Shown here in pieces: positions 1 to 5,478 of a stretch of 8,762 bases of DNA; position 1 is the stretch's first letter; the number at the start of each line of letters is the position of its first letter. Source of the DNA: an uncultured Oceanospirillales bacterium (GTDB lineage: Bacteria; Pseudomonadota; Gammaproteobacteria; Pseudomonadales; Litorivicinaceae). The stretch lies in the NCBI GenBank assembly GCA_913061245.1, contig CAJXTO010000059.1, forward strand, positions 1 to 8,762, given 5' to 3'. Below the pieces are notes generated by a model. It saw nothing but the letters and a program-made list of their open reading frames with translations, had not been told where the DNA came from and did no database searches. A program made the position numbers and the translations under genes.

Positions 1-19
1 CGGGTTGCAACCAATATTT

Positions 20-27
20 TGTATACA
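20..27. promoter_or_regulatory. Palindrome TGTATACA upstream of the winged-helix gene
   Basis: A perfect 8-bp palindrome, TGTATACA, lies 24 bp upstream of the ATG at 51, within TTTTGTATACATTG. It could be an operator for the adjacent winged-helix protein or part of a promoter. No convincing paired -35/-10 boxes were found around it: TTGCAA at 5-10 is too close to TATACA at 22-27. The 11-bp string TTTTGTATACA differs by one base from TTTTGCATACA in the control region at 5377. Function is inferred only. Confidence 0.35.
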
Positions 28-50
28 TTGTTTTTCTACGAGGCATTGAA

Positions 51-368
51 ATGGGTTTATCGACTGAACGCGCATTGAATCTTTTGCGAGTCATTGAAAA
101 AGCAGAAGAGATCTCGCAGCGTGAGTTAGCTGAGCAAGTTGATGTGAGTTTGGGTACAGCTAACCAAACAATTCGCGCCCTTGTTGGAGCTGGCATTCTT
201 GAAACGAACATTGTCACGACATCCAAAGGTAAGCGTGGTCAGACTTATCATTTAACCGCGACAGGTCAAGAGCAGCGCAAGCAGTTAGCGAAGCTTCGTA
301 TTGAAGAGTGTGAGCAGGACATTCAGAGCCTTAAGAGCGAAATCGACACGCTTAAACAAGAAATTTAA
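51..368 (+). CDS. Small winged-helix (MarR-like, EPS-associated type) transcriptional regulator
   Basis: A 105-residue protein, probably a cytoplasmic DNA-binding regulator. Residues 20-48 look like a helix-turn-helix (EISQRELAEQVDVSLGTANQ, then IRALVGAGIL). A wing follows at about 52-70, ending in YHLTATG. Residues 75-105 are charged and heptad-like (EECEQDIQSLKSEIDTLKQE), so they probably form a dimerising coiled coil. Length and layout match the small MarR-type regulators annotated as EPS-associated, recalled from family knowledge and not searched. The ATG start is supported by GAGG at 40-43, 7 nt upstream. The stop codon overlaps the next gene's ATG by one base (TAATG), so the two are almost certainly one operon and translationally coupled. 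No exopolysaccharide gene is visible, so the EPS link may not hold here. A role as repressor of its own two-gene operon is inference. Confidence 0.85.
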   Translation: MGLSTERALNLLRVIEKAEEISQRELAEQVDVSLGTANQTIRALVGAGILETNIVTTSKGKRGQTYHLTATGQEQRKQLAKLRIEECEQDIQSLKSEIDTLKQEI

Positions 369-844
369 TGATCTACCACTTCACCCATAGCCCGATTCGA
401 AAAGAGATCGATTCTTCTGGTTTTGTAGGGCTGGAGGGGTGTCGCCTCGAATATTTTATAGAAGCGGGACTCCATTTAAATCAGCCACGAGCGTCTGAGC
501 TAAGTTACCAATGGCGGTCAACAAAGAAAGAATATAAGGCACGTGGTCGTTACGTCTGGTTTACTGAGCAGGAATTTTGTTATTCGATCGGTAATCCAGA
601 AGTGCCAAAAGCTCGTTATAGCTTTGATCCACAAGAAATACGTGCTTTCAGCTGGCCATCCATAATGGAAATGGCTGTTTCTGATAAAAAACGTTTTGCT
701 GCGATGAAAGAAGTCAGTGAATACGGAATGAGTGTCGGAGATGATCCGTTTAAATGGTGGGTTACCTTCGAAGAAGTGTCACTTGATCACTGTCGCGAGG
801 TGACAGAGGTTGGCAGTTTCCCGGTTCCCTCGACGACGTTATAG
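368..844 (+). CDS. Uncharacterised 158-aa protein with ADP-ribosyltransferase-like motif hints
   Basis: I do not recognise a named family with certainty. The protein is soluble, with no signal peptide or membrane segment. It opens with IYHFTH (H4), has YVWFTEQEF at 62-70, ARYSFDP at 82-88, and a late aromatic and acidic block DPFKWWVTFEEVSLD at 126-140 (E135/E136). A spaced H, then aromatic, then E pattern, with an opening YHFT and a central VWFT, recalls small proteins of the ADP-ribosyltransferase fold (H-Y-E type triad). That is a resemblance and not a demonstrated homology. It begins at an ATG overlapping the TAA of the winged-helix gene by one base and has no separate strong ribosome site, which implies translational coupling. 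Its last 6 bp overlap the convergent membrane-protein gene. It could be a toxin-like effector held by the upstream regulator, or an unrelated domain of unknown function. Confidence 0.75.
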   Translation: MIYHFTHSPIRKEIDSSGFVGLEGCRLEYFIEAGLHLNQPRASELSYQWRSTKKEYKARGRYVWFTEQEFCYSIGNPEVPKARYSFDPQEIRAFSWPSIMEMAVSDKKRFAAMKEVSEYGMSVGDDPFKWWVTFEEVSLDHCREVTEVGSFPVPSTTL

Positions 845-1168
845 ATTGGCTGAAACGATTGGCGCGACGACTCCGCCAATGAATACTCCCACAACGTAAC
901 TCATGGCAGTGGATATAGTTCTTTTTCTGCTCAAGCGTTCACGATCATCTGTGAACTCCATATCATCAAATTCACTTTTAAAAATCGACATGGGCAGGCT
1001 CGAGGAGTCTATCGCTTCTGAATGGTGATTGGATTGGTTGAAAGCTTTGAACCCCCAAAACAGGCTAGGGATAAGTAAAGAGATCGCTACTAACACCAGA
1101 ACATTGTCAAATATGAGCCCTAGGCTGAGTCCGAAGGCTAGAGCGAATAGTGATGAAATAACAACCAT
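839..1168 (-). CDS. Small predicted inner-membrane protein, three hydrophobic segments
   Basis: No family is recognised. From the ATG at 1168 it is 109 residues long. Hydrophobic stretches at about 2-20 (VISSLFALAFGLSLGLIF) and 22-39 (NVLVLVAISLLIPSLFWGF) look like a helical hairpin. An acidic and serine-rich polar loop follows at about 40-82, then a third hydrophobic segment near the C-terminus (about 88-106, YVVGVFIGGVVAPIVSA). The ATG is chosen because GGGAAAGGGAA immediately precedes it. An in-frame TTG at 1228 would add 20 residues (including two cysteines) but has no clear ribosome site. Its 3' end overlaps the convergent neighbour by 6 bp. It diverges from the YjbQ gene across a spacer with an inverted repeat. 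Codon use resembles the surrounding genes. Confidence 0.65.
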   Translation of the reverse strand: MVVISSLFALAFGLSLGLIFDNVLVLVAISLLIPSLFWGFKAFNQSNHHSEAIDSSSLPMSIFKSEFDDMEFTDDRERLSRKRTISTAMSYVVGVFIGGVVAPIVSANL

Positions 1169-1206
1169 TTCCCTTTCCCATAACTGACACGACTTCAAAC
1201 AATATA

Positions 1207-1234
1207 TAGTAGTTTCAGTGATATTCAACTACTA
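1207..1234. repeat. Inverted repeat between the membrane-protein gene and the YjbQ gene
   Basis: TAGTAGTT (1207-1214) and AACTACTA (1227-1234) are perfect 8-bp inverted arms separated by 12 bp. Flanking TATA at 1203-1206 and 1237-1240 extends the symmetry across a two-base bulge. It lies in the 100 bp spacer between two divergently transcribed genes. It could be an operator acting on both promoters or a 5' leader hairpin of the minus-strand transcript. The symmetry is visible; the function is inferred. Confidence 0.45.
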
Positions 1235-1256
1235 CATATAGTGTAACTACCTTGTT

Positions 1257-1260
1257 GAGG
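1257..1260 (+). promoter_or_regulatory. Ribosome binding site for the GTG-started YjbQ gene
   Basis: GAGG lies 8 nt upstream of the GTG at 1269 and decides that start. No ATG in this frame lies near the expected N-terminus. Confidence 0.7.
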
Positions 1261-1268
1261 CTTGATTA

Positions 1269-1685
1269 GTGGACCAATATTTTCATGATTTAATCGTTCG
1301 CACTGATGGTTTTTCAATGCACTCCATTACTCGTGATGTTGAGAAATTTGTCTCTGACTGCGGGTTGTCCAATGGCTTGTGTCAGCTGTCGGTATTGCAT
1401 ACATCGGCTTCATTGCTCATACAGGAAAATGCGTCTCCTGATGTGCAACGCGACATCGTTCGATTTTTGGATACTCTTGCACCGATGGAGGTAGGTCGAT
1501 ATGAGCATGACCTCGAGGGACTGGATGACATGCCGGCACATTTAAAGACTGCGTTGACTCAAACTCACCTGACATTAAGTATTCGCGATTCCCGGTTGGT
1601 ACTTGGAACATGGCAGGGCATTTTTTTGATAGAGCACCGAACTCGCGGTTCGAGTCGTCATGTCCAACTTCATTTGGTTGGATAA
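1269..1685 (+). CDS. yjbQ: YjbQ / UPF0047 family protein (secondary thiamine-phosphate synthase-type)
   Basis: A full-length 138-residue member of the YjbQ (UPF0047) family, a compact cytoplasmic fold. Hallmarks are the LHTSASLLIQENASPDVQRD block at 43-62, the DDMPAHLK block at 86-93 (H91) and the C-terminal LGTWQGIFLIEHR block at 112-124. The His and acidic residues H44, E53, D58 and H91 sit where the family has its conserved putative active-site groups. Family members have weak thiamine-phosphate synthase activity and can suppress thiamine auxotrophy, but the true physiological role is unsettled. The GTG start is backed by a GAGG site. The stop codon is only 3 bp from the stop of the convergent gntR-type gene, so there is no room for a conventional terminator between them. 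No thiamine biosynthesis gene is visible nearby, so it is probably a stand-alone gene. Confidence 0.93.
   Translation: MDQYFHDLIVRTDGFSMHSITRDVEKFVSDCGLSNGLCQLSVLHTSASLLIQENASPDVQRDIVRFLDTLAPMEVGRYEHDLEGLDDMPAHLKTALTQTHLTLSIRDSRLVLGTWQGIFLIEHRTRGSSRHVQLHLVG
1663..1682 (+). terminator. Weak stem-loop at the 3' end of yjbQ (possible terminator)
   Basis: TCCAAC (1663-1668) pairs with GTTGGA (1677-1682) across an 8-base loop, inside the last codons of yjbQ. It is symmetric, so it could act on transcripts arriving from either side. Neither strand shows a real U-run after the stem. The call rests mainly on the absence of any other candidate between the convergent genes. Confidence 0.25.
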
Positions 1686-1688
1686 CTT

Positions 1689-2351
1689 CTATGGATTTTG
1701 TTCGATCGCCCCGAGAATCGTGGCTCGCTTTGTCTCAACGTGTTGAACGAGAATTGCCTCGAGGCGGTCTGGATCTTGGGCTTCAAGCGCTGCAATCATT
1801 TCCTCATGCTCTGAGACAGCCTTAGCCCAGCTTTCTTTTGTCATTTGCGCTGTAAATCGAGCGCGACGCACTTTTGCAGATAGGCTGTTAATTGTATCGA
1901 CAAGTGTTTGGTTACCACTTCCTTCGGTAATTAATTCGTGGATGAGGCGATTTGTTTCAAAATATTCAGCTACTTCATTATTTTTGTAATGAGAGATCAT
2001 TTGGTTATGGATTTTTCGAACTTGTGCGATCTTGCTTTGATCCATGTGCATTGCAGCCAATCGACCACCTAAGCCTTCGAGCGATGCCATGATCGGGAGG
2101 ATCTCAGTGACATCTTCTTGGCTGACGATGCTTACGATAGCTCCGCGGTTTGGTTGGAGCTCAATGAGTCCCTCAGTGGCTAGTGAGCGGATTGCTTCCC
2201 GCAGCGGTGTGCGACTTACACCCATCGTGTTGCAGAGATCGATTTCATTGAGGCGAGTACCGGGTGCTAATTCACCTGAGTCGATTAATAAGCGAAGCCG
2301 CTCTGCGACTTGAACGTGTAAGGGCGCTCTGACAATGACACTCGAATTCAA
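1689..2351 (-). CDS. GntR family transcriptional regulator, FCD (FadR-C-terminal) subfamily
   Basis: A 220-residue regulator of standard family length. The winged helix-turn-helix spans about 12-75, with the typical string GVSRTPLREAIRSLATEGLI at 44-63 and the wing LQPNRGAIV. The FCD ligand-binding domain covers about 85-215. Its usual metal-ligand positions look intact: N134 and H138 in ETNRLIHEL, H182 in SEHEEMIAAL and H204 in VQHVETKRA. FCD regulators usually bind small carboxylic acids, which suits the acid-uptake and oxidation genes beside it. The start is TTG at 2351, supported by AAGGAAGG about 9 nt upstream; no suitable ATG is near. It begins 4 nt after the stop of the dehydrogenase gene, so it is co-transcribed with it and likely autoregulated. 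The predicted operator is the palindromic pair at 5377-5404 (inference). Confidence 0.92.
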   Translation of the reverse strand: MNSSVIVRAPLHVQVAERLRLLIDSGELAPGTRLNEIDLCNTMGVSRTPLREAIRSLATEGLIELQPNRGAIVSIVSQEDVTEILPIMASLEGLGGRLAAMHMDQSKIAQVRKIHNQMISHYKNNEVAEYFETNRLIHELITEGSGNQTLVDTINSLSAKVRRARFTAQMTKESWAKAVSEHEEMIAALEAQDPDRLEAILVQHVETKRATILGAIEQNP

Positions 2352-2355
2352 CGGA

Positions 2356-5355
2356 CTAATCCTTCCTTAGATGTTCCGCTAAGAGTACCGCGACATGCTC
2401 TGCCTGACGAGATGTGTTGTCAGCAATCTGATGTCGACAGCTTGTACCATCAGCAACAATCCGTGCTGTTGGACTGGCCTCGCGAACTGCAGGCAGTAAA
2501 TTAAGTTCAGCCATCGCTAGTGACTCTTTCAGAGTTTCTTTCTGATAACCAAAATGTCCAGCCATTCCGCAACATGATGTTTCGATAGTCGATACTTTGA
2601 GGTTTGGAATACGTTTGAGAAGCGCCTCCACTGGCCCCATTGCTCGCGCAGCTTTTTGGTGACAATGTCCATGAACCAAAACCTCTGAGCACTGGGCTTC
2701 GATAAGATCTAATTGTGATCTTTCAGCGCTGAGCTCTTTTTCAATAAATTCCTCAAATAAGAATGCATGCTCTGCGAGTTGCTGTGCATCGTCACCTGGG
2801 AGCAAGACCTGAAACTCGTCACGCAAAGTTAAAAGACAAGAGGGTTCAAGGCCGACCACTGGGATACCTTGTCGAACCCAAGGCATAACTGTTTCCACAA
2901 AGCGTGCAGCTTCTTTTTTTGCTTGGTCAACAAGACCAGCAGCAAGAAATGTTCGGCCGCAACAAACAGGTCGATTGTCAGGTTTGGGTTCGATGACCTC
3001 ATATCCCATCGATTCGAGTACTTCGCGAGCTGCGTAAAGGTTCTTGGTTTCGAACGACCTGTTGAAGGTATCGCCGAATAAAATGACTGGAGGCTTGTCA
3101 GTCTGGGGCTCGATAGCAGGTGCTCGATAGGCCTTATCCCATACCGGGAGTTGTCGATCCTTTGCTAAACCCAGAGCCTTTTCTGTGAGCCAAGGAAGGC
3201 CTGGAATTTGATCTCTGAGATTTGCTAGCCAAGGCACTTGTTTCAGCCATGGCGAGTAGTAAGGCATGTACGCGATAAGTTTCTCGCGGAGACCAATACC
3301 AAAACGTTTACTGCGTTGATAAAGAACCTCAGTTTTCATCTTGGCCATATCCACGCTAGTCGGACATTCGTTCTGGCATGCTTTACAGCCCACGCAGAGT
3401 TTCATGGTTTCCATCATCTCTTCAGATGTCACAGCATTGGGTCCCAATTGGCCTGATAAGGCCAGGCGAAGCGTGTTTGCACGACCCCGGACTAAATCTT
3501 TCTCGTTCTTGGTCACTCGATAGGATGGGCACATGACTCCAGGGTCGGTTTTTCTGCACGCGCCATTGTTGTTACACATCTCAACGGCGCTGCTAAAACT
3601 TCCCCAACCAGACCAGTCGAATCCAGTCTCAAATGAGCCGTGAATTGCAACTCGATCTTCATACTCCGGGGCAAAGCGGAATAGAGTTCGGTCATCATGT
3701 TTTGGCGGATTGACGATTTTATTAGGATTAAAAATTCCTTGGGGATCGAGCATCTGTTTGACCTGCTCGAAAAGATGCACCATGTCTTGGCCAAACATAT
3801 CTTTATGGAACTCAGATCGTGCGATCCCGTCACCGTGTTCGCCTGAATGTGATCCTTTGTATTCACGGACCATTTCAAATGCTTCTTCGGCTACAGCGCG
3901 TAACGCTTCTGCACCAAGCTTCTGTTTTAAGTTGAGAACAGGGCGAACATGTAATGTTCCGACAGATGCGTGTGCATACCAGCAACCGCTGGTCCCATGC
4001 TTTTCAAATACTTCTGTTAATCGTCTTGTATATTCGGCAAGATCTTTGAGTTCTACAGCACAGTCCTCAACAATCGATATCGGCTTTGCATCGCCGCGCA
4101 TCGACATCATGATGTTGAGACCTTGTTTTCTGACTTCCCAAATCTGTTTTTGAAATGCGAGATTTTCTGCTCTGACGACGGAATCAGGTTGCCCAAGATC
4201 TGCCATCATCTGTTCGAGCTGATCAAGACGTCGGATGTTTTCTTGTTGGTCTTCTTCTGAAAATTCGACTAGAAGAAGTGCGTCAGGCTCTCCTTTCACG
4301 AACAGATTCACAGTCTTTGCAAACATTGGGATGTCGCGTGACAGGTCAATCATTGTACGGTCAACCAGTTCGACTGCCGATGGGCCTAATGTGACAAGGT
4401 GTTGCGCTGCATCCATGGCTGCATAGAAGGTTTGGAAGTGACAAACCCCCAAGGTTTTATTTTTTGGGGTTGGCGACAGTTTAAGTTCGAGTTCTTCGAA
4501 TAGTCCGAGTGTTCCTTCGCTTCCCACGAATAGATGCGCTGGATTACTTCTTGTGCCTGGCCAACACCCTGATCCACCGTTACCGTCTGGGATCAAAGAA
4601 TCGATGTTGTAGCCGCCGACACGACGCATGAGTTGCGGAAGCCGCGATTCAATTAAATCTTTATGGGTAGCGCCAAGGCACAGGAGCTGACTCAATAGAT
4701 CAGACCGCGCTGCCAAATCGGTCGCAGATAGCTTTTGATCCTCGGCTGACAATTCGTGCCAATGAGCGATAGAGCCGTCGGCTAGGAGCGCGCGGACGCT
4801 TTGTACATTATCTCGCATCGTTCCATATCGGATGCTTCGGGATCCACAACTATTGTTCCCAGTCATTCCGCCGAGGGTTGCTCGACTTGAAGTGGACACA
4901 TCGACTGGATACCAAAGGCCGGTTGATTTGAGTTTCGCATTGAGATGATCGAGCACGATTCCAGGCTCAACGCGACAAATACGATTGTCCTTGTCGACAT
5001 GAACAAGATTATTCAGATATTTCGAGTAGTCGATAACCAAGGACTGATTAATGGTTTGACCGTTTTGGCTGGTTCCACCGCCGCGGCCTGTGAGACAAAT
5101 GCCAAATTCTTTTGCGATCTCAATGAGCGCGCGCAAGTCATCCCTTGTTTTAGGAATGACAACTCCGAGAGGAAAAATTTGATAATGACTCGCGTCTGTT
5201 GCGTATCGACCGCGGTCAAAGCGGGAGAAAAGGATCTCGCATTGAGTGCCATTTTCGATGCGTTTCTTAAGTCGACGCGACTCGCCCGCATCTAATTGAC
5301 GCGGTTTTGATTGCCGGATGTTCATATCTACCGATGGGATTGAGAGTGTGTTCAT
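2356..5355 (-). CDS. Fused FAD-linked oxidase / Fe-S 2-hydroxyacid dehydrogenase (GlcD-GlcF-like, YdiJ-type)
   Basis: A 999-residue two-module enzyme, close to the length of the YdiJ type. Residues 60-200 form a FAD_binding_4 domain (TGRGGGTSQNG at 89-99, LGGMTGNNSCGSRSIRYGTM at 161-180). The FAD-oxidase C-terminal domain runs to about 550, with AHASVGTLHVRP at 461-472 and SGEHGDG at 504-510. Next comes a ferredoxin-like part with two cysteine sets: C594, C600, C609-Pro and C654, C657, C660, C664-Pro. Two cysteine-rich CCG domains follow, with CCG at 798-800 and 928-930, plus C840 and HGHCH at 895-899. Such enzymes oxidise D-2-hydroxyacids (glycolate, D-lactate, D-2-hydroxyglutarate) at the membrane and pass electrons toward quinone. 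Glycolate is my preferred substrate because of the aminotransferase next door, but the sequence does not decide this. No GlcE-like subunit is present. The ATG at 5355 has only a weak purine-rich site; an ATG ten codons in is less well supported. It heads an operon with the GntR gene. Confidence 0.93.
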   Translation of the reverse strand: MNTLSIPSVDMNIRQSKPRQLDAGESRRLKKRIENGTQCEILFSRFDRGRYATDASHYQIFPLGVVIPKTRDDLRALIEIAKEFGICLTGRGGGTSQNGQTINQSLVIDYSKYLNNLVHVDKDNRICRVEPGIVLDHLNAKLKSTGLWYPVDVSTSSRATLGGMTGNNSCGSRSIRYGTMRDNVQSVRALLADGSIAHWHELSAEDQKLSATDLAARSDLLSQLLCLGATHKDLIESRLPQLMRRVGGYNIDSLIPDGNGGSGCWPGTRSNPAHLFVGSEGTLGLFEELELKLSPTPKNKTLGVCHFQTFYAAMDAAQHLVTLGPSAVELVDRTMIDLSRDIPMFAKTVNLFVKGEPDALLLVEFSEEDQQENIRRLDQLEQMMADLGQPDSVVRAENLAFQKQIWEVRKQGLNIMMSMRGDAKPISIVEDCAVELKDLAEYTRRLTEVFEKHGTSGCWYAHASVGTLHVRPVLNLKQKLGAEALRAVAEEAFEMVREYKGSHSGEHGDGIARSEFHKDMFGQDMVHLFEQVKQMLDPQGIFNPNKIVNPPKHDDRTLFRFAPEYEDRVAIHGSFETGFDWSGWGSFSSAVEMCNNNGACRKTDPGVMCPSYRVTKNEKDLVRGRANTLRLALSGQLGPNAVTSEEMMETMKLCVGCKACQNECPTSVDMAKMKTEVLYQRSKRFGIGLREKLIAYMPYYSPWLKQVPWLANLRDQIPGLPWLTEKALGLAKDRQLPVWDKAYRAPAIEPQTDKPPVILFGDTFNRSFETKNLYAAREVLESMGYEVIEPKPDNRPVCCGRTFLAAGLVDQAKKEAARFVETVMPWVRQGIPVVGLEPSCLLTLRDEFQVLLPGDDAQQLAEHAFLFEEFIEKELSAERSQLDLIEAQCSEVLVHGHCHQKAARAMGPVEALLKRIPNLKVSTIETSCCGMAGHFGYQKETLKESLAMAELNLLPAVREASPTARIVADGTSCRHQIADNTSRQAEHVAVLLAEHLRKD
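2361..2368 (-). promoter_or_regulatory. Ribosome binding site of the GntR gene, inside the upstream gene's 3' end
   Basis: CCTTCCTT on the plus strand reads AAGGAAGG on the minus strand, about 9 nt before the TTG at 2351. It lies within the last codons of the dehydrogenase gene. This justifies the non-ATG start and suggests coupling of translation between the two genes. Confidence 0.75.
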
Positions 5356-5376
5356 CGCTTTTCTTTTTAGTTTTTA

Positions 5377-5390
5377 TTTTGCATACAAAA
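5377..5390. promoter_or_regulatory. Predicted GntR/FCD operator 1 in the divergent control region
   Basis: TTTTG-CATA-CAAAA has perfect 5-bp inverted arms around a 4-bp centre. Its core TTGCATACAA differs by one base from the palindrome TTGTATACAA, which is the form many FCD-type GntR operators take. It overlaps a candidate rightward -35 box and lies just downstream of the candidate leftward promoter, as expected for repression of both arms. Assignment to the GntR protein at 1689-2351 is inference. Confidence 0.55.
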
Positions 5391-5407
5391 TACGATATGC
5401 ATATTAT
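5380..5407 (+). promoter_or_regulatory. Candidate sigma70 promoter for the aminotransferase-TRAP operon
   Basis: A -10-like TATTAT at 5402-5407 lies 16 bp after a weak -35-like TTGCAT at 5380-5385. It predicts a start near 5413 and a leader of about 65 nt. Both boxes overlap the palindromes, consistent with repressor control. The -35 match is poor (three of six). Confidence 0.4.
5395..5404. promoter_or_regulatory. Second palindrome (ATATGCATAT) in the divergent control region
   Basis: A perfect 10-bp palindrome. It shares TGCATA (5398-5403) with site 1 (TGCATA at 5380-5385), repeated in the same orientation 18 bp apart. It overlaps candidate -10 boxes on both strands. It may be a second, weaker site for the same dimeric regulator, or simply AT-rich promoter sequence. 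Confidence 0.45.
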
Positions 5408-5430
5408 TCGGTTTTGAGATAGGCTTGCAA
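5401..5430 (-). promoter_or_regulatory. Candidate promoter for the dehydrogenase-gntR operon
   Basis: Read on the minus strand, TTGCAA (5425-5430) and TAATAT (5401-5406) are separated by 18 bp. They predict a start near 5394 and a leader of about 40 nt before the ATG at 5355. Both boxes match consensus only four of six. The start point would fall between or on the two palindromes. Confidence 0.35.
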
Positions 5431-5465
5431 CATAAGCCTGTGGTTTCGAACAACGAGATAACAAT

Positions 5466-5470
5466 AAGGA
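5466..5470 (+). promoter_or_regulatory. Ribosome binding site that fixes the aminotransferase start
   Basis: AAGGA lies 8 nt before the ATG at 5479. An upstream in-frame TTG at 5425 would add 18 residues, but it lacks such a site and would place the predicted promoter only about 20 bp ahead. The residues it would add do not resemble the family's N-terminus. Confidence 0.75.
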
Positions 5471-5478
5471 TTCCACCC

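Noticed and set aside
844..863. Short direct repeat GATTGGC at 844-850 and 857-863
   Set aside because: Seven bases repeated once inside coding sequence, with no other copies or flanking structure; probably chance.
858..880. Stem-loop ATTGGCG / CGCCAAT just after the ART-like gene
   Set aside because: A 7-bp stem with a 9-base loop, but it lies inside the coding region of the convergent membrane protein and has no U-run on either strand, so a terminator call is not supported.
1169..1228. TTG-started 20-residue extension of the small membrane protein
   Set aside because: It has no Shine-Dalgarno site, crosses an inverted repeat, and a better ATG with a purine-rich leader exists at 1168.
3710..4153. 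A 147-residue open frame on the plus strand
   Set aside because: It lies wholly antisense within the FAD-oxidase domain of the dehydrogenase gene, is rich in Ser, Cys and Thr as expected for a shadow frame, and has no supporting motif.
5425..5478. TTG-started N-terminal extension of the aminotransferase
   Set aside because: The ATG at 5479 has a well-placed AAGGA site and starts just ahead of the conserved PGPSPVP region. The extension has no family resemblance and overlaps promoter elements.
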